Shown here in pieces: positions 7,557 to 16,746 of a stretch of DNA of 64,000 nt. Position 1 is the first letter of the stretch, and the number at the start of each line of letters is the position of its first letter. A program made the position numbers and the translations under genes. The notes under the pieces were generated by a model. The model did not search any database. It was not told the origin of the DNA and saw nothing but the letters and a program-made list of their open reading frames with translations. Where the stretch lies: positions 248,001 through 312,000 of the forward strand of contig DATCMB010000021.1 in the NCBI GenBank assembly GCA_036563615.1. The letters are read 5' to 3'. Source of the DNA: Candidatus Binatia bacterium. GTDB lineage: Bacteria > Desulfobacterota > Binatia > UBA12015.

Positions 7557-8555
7557 CTACTGGCAGATCCCGCCGACGCACGAGCCGCTGCAGCACATCG
7601 CGTCGTTCGTGCACGACTCGCCCGTCGGCATGCAGCACACCGCGAGCTCGCCCGCGCCGCACACCGCGGCGCCGCAGCACGGCAGCTCGACCTGATCGTA
7701 GACCCGGCAGAACGCCGGCGGCTCGAAGCCCGCGACGCAGCACAGGCCGTTCTCGCAGCTCGAGCCCGCCGTGCACTCGGCGGACGTCTGGCAGGTCGTC
7801 GGCACGCACATGCCCGGGATGCAGCCCGGCGGCCCGCCCGGCGAGATCAGGCATTGGTCGTCCGCCCAGCACAGCACGCCCTCGTCACCGGGGTAGCCGA
7901 AGCAGCCGCCGCACTGCACGTTGCGGCACTGACACGCGTGCGCCGTGCCGGGCGCGCCGCACTCCGACTGCACCTCGACCTCGTCAAGCAACGCCGTGCA
8001 GGTCGCCCCATCGCACTCCTCACCGGCCTCGACCACGCCGTTGCCGCAGACCGGCTCCCCGGACGGCGTCGGCGACGGCGCCGGAGTGGGCGAGGTCGTC
8101 TGCCCTTGCGTGGCGGTGGGCACCGGCGTCGGTGCGTTGCAATCGCCTTCGCCGCAGGCGTCGCACAGCGACGTCGCCGAGCTCACGCACGCCGAGCCGT
8201 TGCGCGGCGCGCGGCACAGGCTCGCGTTCCTCTTGATGCTCGCGCGCGTGCGGCCCTTGGCGTTGGTTCGACAGCACGCGACGGCGCCGGGACGTCCGCA
8301 GGTCGAGCGCGACGCGCACTGCACGACGCGACCCAGGCAGCGCTTGTTGCTCAGCGCTGCGCGCGCGGCGTTGCGTGCGCAGCGGACGTACGCACCGTGG
8401 TTCGGCGCGCCTTCGCAATCACACGCGGCCTCGATCGCGGCGCGCGCTGCCGCGATGTCGGCCGCATCGGCTCCGTCGGGATCGCAGGCTCCCCAGGCTG
8501 CGACGGAAGAGCCGAGAACGAGAGCGGTGGCTAAGAGCAGGCTGCGTAGACGCAT
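7557..8555 (-). CDS. Secreted cysteine-rich protein (paralogue A)
   Basis: A 332-residue exported protein. A signal peptide (MRLRSLLLATALVLGSS, cleavage near AWGA) precedes a conserved N-terminal Cys module with the pattern ACDCEGAP, then C-A-R-N, and RSTCGRPGAVACC. A Pro/Thr/Ser linker at ~143-168 follows, then CGNGVVEAGEECDG, the signature of myxobacterial-type Cys-rich repeats, and a series of short disulfide-rich loops ending CCSGSCVGGICQ. The fold suggests an extracellular or surface-exposed, disulfide-stabilised protein of unknown role. It is a paralogue of the frameshifted gene at 9593-11460, from which it differs by the linker and the lack of a C-terminal domain. Confidence 0.8.
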   Translation of the reverse strand: MRLRSLLLATALVLGSSVAAWGACDPDGADAADIAAARAAIEAACDCEGAPNHGAYVRCARNAARAALSNKRCLGRVVQCASRSTCGRPGAVACCRTNAKGRTRASIKRNASLCRAPRNGSACVSSATSLCDACGEGDCNAPTPVPTATQGQTTSPTPAPSPTPSGEPVCGNGVVEAGEECDGATCTALLDEVEVQSECGAPGTAHACQCRNVQCGGCFGYPGDEGVLCWADDQCLISPGGPPGCIPGMCVPTTCQTSAECTAGSSCENGLCCVAGFEPPAFCRVYDQVELPCCGAAVCGAGELAVCCMPTGESCTNDAMCCSGSCVGGICQ

Positions 8556-8670
8556 AGCGGCTTCCTCCCGCCGCCCTCTTCCTCTCCTGCCCGAGCAGTG
8601 TCAATGTAAAAAGTCGTTGCGCAGCGGCCGATTTGCGCGTTCTCGACGCACCGCAACACACAGGTGTGCA

Positions 8671-9345
8671 TTATGAACCAAGCTCGTGTGCGAGCTGCAC
8701 CGCCTCGGACGCCTCGCGCTTGCCGGGGGCGAGCGCGATCACGCTGCGCGCCTCGCTGAGCGCCGCCTCCGCGTCGCCCTTCTCGGCCAGGACCTTCGCG
8801 AGCTGCAGGCGGGCCTGCGGGTAGTCCGGCGCGAGCTCGACCGCTTGACGGATCAGACGCTCACCTTCGTCCGCGTCGCCGCCGAGCATGGCGGGCAGAC
8901 GCACGAGCATCGCGCCCTTCGCGATCAGCGCATCGACGAAGTTCGGCTCGAGCGCGATCGCACGGTCGACCGCGGCGCGCACGCGCTTGACCTCGGCGAG
9001 CGCGGCGAGGCTCGGGCCCTCGCTCTCGAGCTTGCGGCCGAGGTTACAAAAGATCGCGAAATGCGCCTTGGCGTCGCGATCCGATGCCGCGACGGCGCGT
9101 TCCGCGACCGCGAGACCCTGCTCGAGCAGCGTCGTGCGCTCGTCGCCCTGCACGGTGACCGCGCGCATGCACAGCGCCACCGCCTCGCGCGCGAGCGCGC
9201 CGCCGGTGTCGTCGCGGGCGAAGACGAGGTCCGTCGCCCCTGCGCGCAGCGGCGCGGCGAGCGCTCCGAGGGTGAACGTGAAAAAGAGAAAGCCGATCGT
9301 GGATCGCGAGCGCGCGCGGCGTCGCGGGGATCGTTGGCGGCTCAT
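8671..9345 (-). CDS. Exported TPR protein
   Basis: A 224-residue protein from the ATG for MSRQRSPRR. A very basic N-terminus followed by a hydrophobic helix (TIGFLFFTFTLGALAAPL) is a signal peptide or membrane anchor. The mature part is helical with tetratricopeptide signatures: AVDRAIALEPNFVDALIAKGAM, GERLIRQAVELAPDYPQARLQ and ALSEARSVIALAPGKREA. Expected place is the periplasm, as a protein-interaction scaffold. It sits between the two Cys-rich paralogues on the same strand, which may mean a shared pathway. Confidence 0.75.
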   Translation of the reverse strand: MSRQRSPRRRARSRSTIGFLFFTFTLGALAAPLRAGATDLVFARDDTGGALAREAVALCMRAVTVQGDERTTLLEQGLAVAERAVAASDRDAKAHFAIFCNLGRKLESEGPSLAALAEVKRVRAAVDRAIALEPNFVDALIAKGAMLVRLPAMLGGDADEGERLIRQAVELAPDYPQARLQLAKVLAEKGDAEAALSEARSVIALAPGKREASEAVQLAHELGS

Positions 9346-9592
9346 GAGGCTTCGTCCCCTGTGCAAGCCGTCTGCCAACGACGCGCCCCGGCCCATTCGG
9401 CGAGGTGAATGCGCCTCCTTTCGATCCCGTCGACGCGCGGACACGGTGCCCGCGAACGTGCGCCGACGAACGTTTCTGCAAACGTGCGTCTGACAACGCG
9501 CCTGAAAACGCGCTAGCGTGTTGCGAGCGCGGGGCGAACGCATTCAGCGCCCGCGCCCGGACCGCATCCGCTCTCGAATCGAGAGCGACCGG

Positions 9593-11460
9593 CTAGAGCG
9601 GCGCGACCGTCAGCGCGTAGGTCTCCGCGCCGTCGCGGCGCGCGACGAGGGCGAGCACGGACAGGCCGTTCGCCGCGAGCTGCACGCCGAGCACCTCGCC
9701 GTCGCCCGGAATCGCGCTCTCTTGCCGAGAGAGGACGCGAATCCCGCCGTCGGTCGCGATGCGGCTCACGGCCAGGCGCGAGACGCCGCCAGCCGTGACC
9801 TCCTCGTGCACCAAGAGGTAGCGGTCCGGCGCGACGCCCACCGCACGCACGTGCCTGATCCCGGACGCGCTCCCGAGAACGACGCCGTCCGTCGGCTCGA
9901 GGCGCACCTCGCCGGTGACGAAGCGTGCCGCGCGCAGCTCGTCGGCACCGCCCGGTCCGCTCCCCGGCGACTGCCACGCGACGAGGTAGCCGCTGCCGTC
10001 GCTCGCGACCGCAGGATGTCCGGCATTTTCGCTGAAGGTCTGGCGCGTCGCCTGGTCGCCCACGGCCCAGACGCCGACCAACTGGCCGCCGAACGGGCCG
10101 ACGCGCTTGGGGACGAAGACGCCGAGCGCGTCGCCGTCACGGCTCGCGAGCGATGCGCTCGCGCTGGTCAGCGACTCGGCAGCCTCGAGCCAGGAGGGGA
10201 AGACGAACGGTGGATCGATGGGCAGGTCGACCACGCCCCCGCCCACGACGCGGCCGAGGTGCATCGTCACCTCGCCCACGAAGATCGGTACACTGGTCAA
10301 GCACCCCCTCAGCTTCGCCCACAGCATCAGGACCTCGTCGCCGCGACCCGCAAGAGCGAGCGGCCCCGTCGCATTCGACGGGCACATGCTGAACGCGACT
10401 TCCGAGAACAACGTCGAGAACGGCAGCGGCGCGGTCGCGCCGGGCGCGATGCCGCGCGCGAGCACGAGCACCTCGTCGAGGACCCCGCCCAGCGCGCGGT
10501 ACGAGCGCCACGAGAGCTGGTGGAGGCCGCCGGCGAACGCGGCACCAAGGGTGTGGAACCTCGGAGCACCGGGCGCTTCGGGCGTCTCGAGATCGGCGCG
10601 CGACGCGATCACCACCGGCTGCGCGACGCTCGGCTGCCCGTTCGCTGCGAGCCAGCGTCCGAGCACCCGCGTCGCATCCGGCTCTTCGGCTTCCACGTAC
10701 GCGGCGAGAAAGCCGCTCCGGTCCGCGGAGAGCGCGATCTCGCCGCTGCCGCGCACGCCGCTCGCGAGCGGCACGACCGGTGCGAGCGCGCTCGCCTGGC
10801 AGATCCCGTCGACGCACGAGCCGCTGCAGCACGTCGCGTCCGTCGTGCACGCCTCGCCGCCCGGCAGGCAGCACGAGGCAACGGCGCCGGGTCCGCACAC
10901 CGCGGCACCGCAGCAGGGCAGCTCGACCTGACCGAACACCCGGCAGAACGCGGGCGCCTCGAAGCCGGCCACGCAGCACTGGCCGTTCTCGCACGCCGAG
11001 ATCCCTCCCGGGCACTCCGCGACCGTCTCGCACATGGGCGGCGTGCTGCAGGCGGCGCACGCGTCGCACGCCGACGTCGCCGTACTCACGCACGCCGTGC
11101 CGTTGCGCGGCGCCCGACACAGGCTCGCATTCTTCTTGATGCTCGCGCGCGTGCGGCCTTTGGAATCGGCTTGACAGCACGCGACCGCACCGGGGCGTCC
11201 GCAGGTCGAGCGCGACGCGCAGCGCGAGACGACGCCAGGCAGCTCCTGTTGCTCAGCATCGCGCGCGCGACGTTGCGCGCGCAGCGAACGTACGCGCCGT
11301 GGCTCGGCGCCCCCTCGCAATCGCACGCGGCCTCGATTGCAGCGCGCGCCGCTGCGACGTCCGCAGCATCGACTCCCGTCGGATCGCACGCGCCCCATGC
11401 GGACGCAGCGTGCGAACCGAGGATGAAGACGGCGACGACGGCCAGGTCGCGAAGACGCAT
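9593..11460 (-). pseudogene. Secreted cysteine-rich protein with propeller-like C-terminus (paralogue B), frameshifted
   Basis: The N-terminus (signal peptide MRLRDLAVVAVFILGSHA, then the ACDCEGAP module to SNRSCL) is in one frame from 11460. The rest, from RCASRSTCGRPG onward, is in another. The switch lies at about 11235-11239, where paralogue A reads CLGRVVQC; one missing base in a GG run would join the frames into ~622 residues. After the Cys-rich part, ~380 residues form repeated strands of the type GSGYLVAWQS and RSGFLAAYVE, as in secreted beta-propellers. Either a recent inactivating mutation or an assembly error; the downstream frame shows no further damage, which favours a sequencing error or very recent event. 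Confidence 0.75.
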
Positions 11461-11604
11461 GGCGAGCTCCCTCCGCCCGCCGTCATCCTCGGCTGCAAGA
11501 GCGTTGTCAACGCGAGAAAATCGCTTCGCAGGCGACGCACGCGGCCGCGGCTCGCGAACGCGCTCTACGGCGCACAAGCGCGCTCGACGGGTGCCCGAGC
11601 GACC

Positions 11605-12393
11605 TCAGCGCTCGGCGAGATCGATCCCCACCGGGCAGTGGTCCGAGCCGCGCACGTGGTCCCACACGAACGCATTGCGCACGCGCGGCAGCAGGTCCGC
11701 GGACACCAGCACGTGGTCGATCCGCCAGCCGATGTTGCGCTCGCGCACGCCGATCCGGTTGCTCCACCAGGTGTACTTCACCTCGTCGGGGTGCAGCGCG
11801 CGGAAGGTGTCGACCCAGCGTCGTCCGCGCACGCGCGCGTAGAGCTCGCGCTCCTCGGGAAGAAAGCCGCTCGTGGTCTCGTTGCCGCGCGGGCGCGCGA
11901 GATCGATCGGCTCGGGCGCGATGTTGAAGTCGCCCATGATCATCGCCGGCAGGCGATGTCGGCGGCGCGCCGCGTCCATCGTGCGGAAGACGTGCTCGGT
12001 GAAGGCGAGCTTGTAGGGCACGCGGCTGTTGTCGCGCAGCGTGCCGCTGCCCTTCGGGAAGTAGACGTTCGCGACCAGCAGGTCGGGGAAGCGCGCGAGC
12101 AGGAAGCGTCCCTCACGGTCGAAGCTCTCGTCGCCGAGCTCGGTCACGACCTCGAGCGGCTCGGTCTTCGACAGCAGCGCGACGCCGCTGTAGCCGCGCC
12201 GCGAGCGCGCCGAGATCCAGGCCGCGTGCCGGAATCCCGGCACGCGGTGCAGCATCTCGGGCAGGTCCTCGCGCTCGCAGCGCGTCTCCTGCAGGCCGAT
12301 CACGTCGGCGCGCGACTGTCGCAGCCAGTCGAGAAAGCCCTTGCGGACGCACGAGCGGATCCCGTTCACGTTCCACGACACGAATCGCGCCAT
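11605..12393 (-). CDS. xth: Exodeoxyribonuclease III / AP endonuclease
   Basis: A 262-residue full-length member of the exonuclease-endonuclease-phosphatase family, ExoIII type. Metal- and DNA-binding motifs are all present: SWNVNGIRS at 6-14, LQETR with E36, IMGDFNIAPEPIDLARP in the middle, W-R-I-D-H near 230 and GSDHCPVGIDL at the C-terminus. It cleaves DNA at abasic sites and trims 3' ends in base-excision repair. It is divergent from the next glycosyltransferase, with a 50-base gap. Confidence 0.95.
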   Translation of the reverse strand: MARFVSWNVNGIRSCVRKGFLDWLRQSRADVIGLQETRCEREDLPEMLHRVPGFRHAAWISARSRRGYSGVALLSKTEPLEVVTELGDESFDREGRFLLARFPDLLVANVYFPKGSGTLRDNSRVPYKLAFTEHVFRTMDAARRRHRLPAMIMGDFNIAPEPIDLARPRGNETTSGFLPEERELYARVRGRRWVDTFRALHPDEVKYTWWSNRIGVRERNIGWRIDHVLVSADLLPRVRNAFVWDHVRGSDHCPVGIDLAER

Positions 12394-12443
12394 CGCGGCG
12401 TGCGTATAGACGACCGCGCGGCGCTGCGTTAGGGGCGTGCCCG

Positions 12444-13643
12444 ATGTCGGTGCCGCCTCGTCCCACGCGCGTGCTCGCGCTCAGCGAGGCGCCGATTCCA
12501 TCCGCGGTGCTCGGCATCCACGCGGTGTTCGACGCGCTCGCCGCGGACGGACTGTGCGAGCTCGCGACCGGCTCGTCGATCACGCCGCGCGCCGAGCAGC
12601 TCGCGTGGGCCGACGTCGTGGTCCTGGTGCGCGGCGCCGCACCGTCGGAGCGTCGCATCCTGTTCGAGGCGCAGCGCCTCGGGCGCAAGGTCGCGACCTA
12701 CCTCGACGACGACCTCGAGCGCGTGCCGGCGGAAGCGCGCAGCGGCTACTTCTTCACCTCGCCGGAGGTGCGCGCGAACGTCGCGACCATCGTGCGCCGC
12801 GCCGACGCCGTGCTGGTGTGCAGCGAACGCCTGGGTGCGGAGCTCGCGTCCCGCCACGGCGTGACGCCGATCCTCGTGCGCCAGCCGCGTCCGCCGCGCC
12901 TGCCCGACGAGCCGACGACGCCGCCCGCGCTGCGCGACGACGCAGATGCGGCCGCGCGTCCGGTGCGGATCGGCTTTCTCGGCAGCGTCGATCACGCGCG
13001 CTTTCTCGACGAGCTGCTCGCCGAGCCGCTGCGTCGCCTGAAGGAGCGCTTCGGCGCGCGGCTCGAGCTCGTGTTCTGCGGCGCGATTCCGCAGGTCGCG
13101 CGCGACCTCGGCGCGGTGACGCACGAGTTCGAGGCGGACTTCGTGACCTGGCGGCGTCGCGCGTTCGCGCTCGCGCTCGACGTCGGGCTCGCGCCGCTCC
13201 CCGACACGCCGTTTCACCGCTGCAAGTACTTCAACAAGTACCTCGAGTACGGCTCGCTCGGCGTCGCCGGCGTGTACTCGAACGTGCCGCCGAGCGCCGA
13301 CGTCGTGCGCCACGAGCAGACCGGGCTTTTGTGCCCGAACGAGGGATCGGCGTGGCTCGCGGCGCTCGAGCGGCTCGCGGAGGATCGTGCGCTGCGCGTC
13401 GCGATCGCGCGCGCGGCGTGGGACGACGTCGAGCGCCGCTTCTCGAGCGCGGCGCTCCTGCCGCACTGGCGCGACGCGCTGGGCGAGCTGCTCGCGCACC
13501 GCGCGCCCGAGGTCCGTGAGAGCGACGTGCGCCTGCGCGGCGGTCCGGTGCGGCACGCGCTCGATCGCCTCGCGGTCTACGGGCCGCTGCGCTTCGCCGA
13601 GCGCGTCGTCGGACGCCTGACCGGCCGGCTGCGGCCCGGCTGA
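12444..13643 (+). CDS. GT4-like glycosyltransferase
   Basis: A 399-residue protein with the two-Rossmann GT-B layout. In the N-terminal half, ADVVVLVRGAA and ADAVLVCSERLG are typical of group-1 acceptor domains. In the C-terminal half, IGFLGSVDHARFLDEL opens the donor domain and KYFNKYLEYGSLGVAGVYSNV followed by GLLCPNEGSAWLAALERL is the nucleotide-sugar region. The usual E-x7-E is replaced by a K-x6-E arrangement seen in sugar-transferase relatives lacking a defined donor. No polysaccharide gene is adjacent, so the acceptor is unknown. Confidence 0.7.
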   Translation: MSVPPRPTRVLALSEAPIPSAVLGIHAVFDALAADGLCELATGSSITPRAEQLAWADVVVLVRGAAPSERRILFEAQRLGRKVATYLDDDLERVPAEARSGYFFTSPEVRANVATIVRRADAVLVCSERLGAELASRHGVTPILVRQPRPPRLPDEPTTPPALRDDADAAARPVRIGFLGSVDHARFLDELLAEPLRRLKERFGARLELVFCGAIPQVARDLGAVTHEFEADFVTWRRRAFALALDVGLAPLPDTPFHRCKYFNKYLEYGSLGVAGVYSNVPPSADVVRHEQTGLLCPNEGSAWLAALERLAEDRALRVAIARAAWDDVERRFSSAALLPHWRDALGELLAHRAPEVRESDVRLRGGPVRHALDRLAVYGPLRFAERVVGRLTGRLRPG

Positions 13644-13686
13644 CGCGGACGCGCGCGTCCGCGCCGCCTGCCGTGCGTCGCGCCGG

Positions 13687-15252
13687 CTACGACCTCGCGC
13701 TCTTCGCTCCGGCGCGCTTGGCCGCCTCTTCGGCGCGCAGCCGCGCGAGCACGCTGTGGTGCCGCCCGTACAGGAAGTAGATCGCGAGGCCGATCGCGAG
13801 CCACACGAAGAGCCGCAGCCAGTTCTCGGCCGGCAGCGAGAACATCAGCATGAGGCAGGTCGCGATGCCGAGCAGCGGCACGACCGGCGAGAACGGCACG
13901 CGGAACGGCCGCTCGGCGTCGGGGTACACGCGGCGCATGATGAGCACCGCCGAGCACACGACGACGAACGCGAACAGCGTCCCGATGTTGACCAGGTCGG
14001 CGAGGATGCGCAGCGGCAGCAGCGCCGCGGCGATCCCGACCAGGACGCCGGTCAGGATCGTCGACTTCCACGGCGTGCGGAAGCGATCGTGCACGGCGCC
14101 GAAGAACTCGCGCGGCACGAGCCCGTCGCGCGCCATCGCGAGCCAGACGCGCGGCTGGCTCAGCATCATGACGAGCAGCACCGAGGTGATGCCGGTCAGC
14201 GCGCCGAGCGACACCAGGAAGTGCGCCCACGGCAGCCCGACCTGCGCGAACGCGGTCGACACCGGCGCGTTGATGTCGATCTGGTCGTAGCGAACCATGC
14301 CGGTCAGCACCGCGGCGACCGCCACGTAGAGGATCGTGCACACGATCAGCGACGCGATGATGCCGAACGGCACGTCGCGCTGCGGGACGCGCGATTCCTC
14401 GGCGTGCGTCGAGATCGAGTCGAAGCCGATGTAGGCGAAGAAGATGATCGCCGCGCCGGCGAGCATGCCAAGCGGCTCGCCGCCCGGCCCTTCCTGACCG
14501 TAGATCGTGCCGCCGAAGAAGCTGAGCCCGCCGTAGCCGTACGGCGCGAACGGCACCCAGTTTTCCGGATTGACGTACATCGCGCCGACGCCGATCACGA
14601 ACAGCACCACCAGCACCTTCGCGATCACCATCGCGGTGTTGAAGCGCGCGCTCTCACGGATGCCGAGCACGAGCACGACGGTGATCACCGTGGTGATGAA
14701 GATCGCCGGCAGGTCGAGGATCGCGCCGGTCGCGACGAAGCGTCCCGCCTCGGGATCGTAGTCGAATGGTGAGTTCCCCAAGGCTTCGGGCCATTGGATG
14801 CCCAAGATGCCGATGAAGTCCTGGAAGTAGTGCGACCAGCCGTGCGCCACGGTGGCGGACGCGACGGCGTACTCGAGGATCAGGTCCCAGCCGATGATCC
14901 ACGCGCCGAGCTCGCCGATGGTCGCGTAGGCGTAGGTGTAGGCGGAGCCTGCGACCGGGGCCATCGAGGCGAACTCGGAGTAGCAGAGCGCCGCGAAGAT
15001 GCAGGCCAGGCCCGCGACGGCGAACGACAGCGTGATCGCCGGACCGGCCTTGTCGTGCGCCGCGACGCCGGTCAAGACGAAGATCCCCGTACCGATGATC
15101 GCGCCGATGCCGAGGCTCGTGAGCTGCCACGGCCCGAGCACACGTCGCAGCCGATTGTCGTCCTTCATCTCCTCGAGCAGGAGCGACAGCGGCTTGCGGG
15201 CGAAAAGCGGATTGGACGACAACGTGGTTCTCCTTTTGGCTTGGCCGTGCAA
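13687..15252 (-). CDS. APC-family amino-acid permease (cationic amino-acid transporter type)
   Basis: A 521-residue integral membrane protein with about 12-14 helices. The APC signature GIGAIIGTGIFVLTG lies in helix 1, followed by CYSEFASMAPVAGSAYTYAYATIGE and, in helix 6, FFAYIGFDSISTHAEE. The length, early SLLLEEM segment and C-terminal pair of extra helices resemble the YhdG/YfnA and CAT group, which import amino acids by proton or cation coupling. It lies directly upstream, in transcription terms, of nothing related, but its neighbour at 15276 is a PLP amino-acid decarboxylase on the same strand with only 23 bases between; a shared amino-acid transport/decarboxylation operon is likely. 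Confidence 0.93.
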   Translation of the reverse strand: MHGQAKRRTTLSSNPLFARKPLSLLLEEMKDDNRLRRVLGPWQLTSLGIGAIIGTGIFVLTGVAAHDKAGPAITLSFAVAGLACIFAALCYSEFASMAPVAGSAYTYAYATIGELGAWIIGWDLILEYAVASATVAHGWSHYFQDFIGILGIQWPEALGNSPFDYDPEAGRFVATGAILDLPAIFITTVITVVLVLGIRESARFNTAMVIAKVLVVLFVIGVGAMYVNPENWVPFAPYGYGGLSFFGGTIYGQEGPGGEPLGMLAGAAIIFFAYIGFDSISTHAEESRVPQRDVPFGIIASLIVCTILYVAVAAVLTGMVRYDQIDINAPVSTAFAQVGLPWAHFLVSLGALTGITSVLLVMMLSQPRVWLAMARDGLVPREFFGAVHDRFRTPWKSTILTGVLVGIAAALLPLRILADLVNIGTLFAFVVVCSAVLIMRRVYPDAERPFRVPFSPVVPLLGIATCLMLMFSLPAENWLRLFVWLAIGLAIYFLYGRHHSVLARLRAEEAAKRAGAKSARS

Positions 15253-15275
15253 CTTGTTCTACGAAGGCCCCGCGT

Positions 15276-16622
15276 TCAAGCCGACGCAGCCCTGAGCATC
15301 GCCGCGAGGCTCCGCTCGACGTCGTCCGCGGTGGTCGCCCACGACGACACGCTGATGCGGATCGCCGTCTGCCCCTGCCAGGACGTGAGGCCGCACCAGC
15401 AGGTGCCGTCGCGCTCGAGGCGCTCGGCCACGCGGCGCGTGCGCTCCGCGTCGCCGAACGACACCACGACCTGGTTCAGCACGACGTCGTTCAGGACGGC
15501 GTGGCCCGCGGCGCGCAGGCCGTCCGCGAAGCGCGCCGCGTGACGGCAGCAGCGCTCGACGAGATCCGCGACCCCGCTGCGCCCGAGTGACCGCAGCGCC
15601 GCCCAGACCTCGACGGCGCGCGCCCGGCGCGACGCCTCGGGCGTGAAGTCGCCGGGATCGCGCGCCGCGCCGCGCGGGAAGTACGGCGCCGCGACCGACA
15701 TCGCGCCGCGCAGCAGGCTCGGGTCGCGCACGAAGGCGAGCCCGCTGTCGTAGGGGACGTTGAGCCACTTGTGCCCGTCGGTCGCCCAGGAGTCCGCCTC
15801 GGCGAAGCCCGCGACCAGGTGCGCCCGCGACGGCGCCACGGCGGCCCAGAGCCCGAACGCGCCGTCGACGTGCACCCACGCGCCGGCGGCATGCGCGGCG
15901 GGAATGATCTCGTGCGCGGGATCGAATGCGCCGCTGTTCACGTTGCCCGCCTGCAGACAGACGATGGTCGGCGTGTCGTCGAGCGCCGGCAGCGCGTCGG
16001 GGCGCATCCGGCCCTGACGGTCGACCGGTACGACCTCCGCCGTGGCGCGGCCGAGCCCGAGGAGACCGAGCGCCTTGCGCACGGTCGGGTGCGCCTCCGC
16101 GCCGAGCACGACGCGCAGCCGCGGCGCGCCGACGAGCCCCTGCTCGTCGACGTCCCAGCCGGCGCGCAGCAGCACGGCGCGCCGGGCGGCCGCGAGCCCG
16201 GTGAGGTTCGCCATCGTCGCGCCGGTGACGAACGCGCCGCCCGTGCCCGGCGGCAGGGCGAGCAGCTCGACGAGCCAGCCGAGCGCGACCTCCTCGATCG
16301 CCGCGACGGCGGGTGACGTGGTCGCGGAGAAGGCGTTCTGGTCCCACGCGGTCGCGAGCCAGCTCGCGGCGACGGTCGCCGGCAGCGCGCCGCCGGTGAC
16401 GAAGCCGAAGTAGCGTCGCCCCGCGCTCGCCACCGTCGCGGACGAGGCGACGTCGTCGAGCAGCGCCAGCACGTCGGCGTCGGAAGACGGGGCGTCGGGC
16501 AGCGGTCCGCCGAGCGCTGCGAGCCGCGCGCGCCCCTCCGGCGTCGGGAACACCGCGCGCTCGTCGAGCCGTTCGAGGTAGCGGATCGCGCGCTGCGCCG
16601 CTTCGGAGAGAAGCGTCTTCAT
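15276..16622 (-). CDS. PLP-dependent group II amino-acid decarboxylase-like protein
   Basis: A 448-residue fold-type-I PLP enzyme. H178 (AEAHPTV, stacking on the cofactor), D253 (VHVDGAFG) and the Schiff-base lysine K285 (TDGHKWLN) are all present, as in aromatic-L-amino-acid, glutamate and histidine decarboxylases. The N-terminal R-Y-F-G-F-V-T-G-G-x-L-P motif is also characteristic. Substrate cannot be told from sequence. The following permease gene on the same strand suggests decarboxylation coupled to amino-acid uptake. Confidence 0.88.
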   Translation of the reverse strand: MKTLLSEAAQRAIRYLERLDERAVFPTPEGRARLAALGGPLPDAPSSDADVLALLDDVASSATVASAGRRYFGFVTGGALPATVAASWLATAWDQNAFSATTSPAVAAIEEVALGWLVELLALPPGTGGAFVTGATMANLTGLAAARRAVLLRAGWDVDEQGLVGAPRLRVVLGAEAHPTVRKALGLLGLGRATAEVVPVDRQGRMRPDALPALDDTPTIVCLQAGNVNSGAFDPAHEIIPAAHAAGAWVHVDGAFGLWAAVAPSRAHLVAGFAEADSWATDGHKWLNVPYDSGLAFVRDPSLLRGAMSVAAPYFPRGAARDPGDFTPEASRRARAVEVWAALRSLGRSGVADLVERCCRHAARFADGLRAAGHAVLNDVVLNQVVVSFGDAERTRRVAERLERDGTCWCGLTSWQGQTAIRISVSSWATTADDVERSLAAMLRAASA

Positions 16623-16650
16623 CCGCTTGCGGCTAGCATCCCGCCCGCCC

Positions 16651-16714
16651 GGGCGCGCGCCGCAGGATCCGCGGACGAAAGCCTGGCGCGGGCGCGCGCC
16701 GCGGCGTCCGCGGA
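16651..16714. repeat. Two imperfect 25-bp direct repeats
   Basis: The unit at 16651-16675 recurs at 16690-16714 with three mismatches (period 39), in the gap between the PLP decarboxylase and the CxxCH protein. Both copies contain TCCGCGGA. It may be a small local duplication; no function evident. Confidence 0.4.
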
Positions 16715-16746
16715 AGTGACGAGAGGCGCGGCCGCGCGCGGGTCGA

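Noticed and set aside
16651-16714. Possible start of a CRISPR-like repeat array
   Set aside because: Only two imperfect copies, 14-base spacing, no further repeats and no cas gene.
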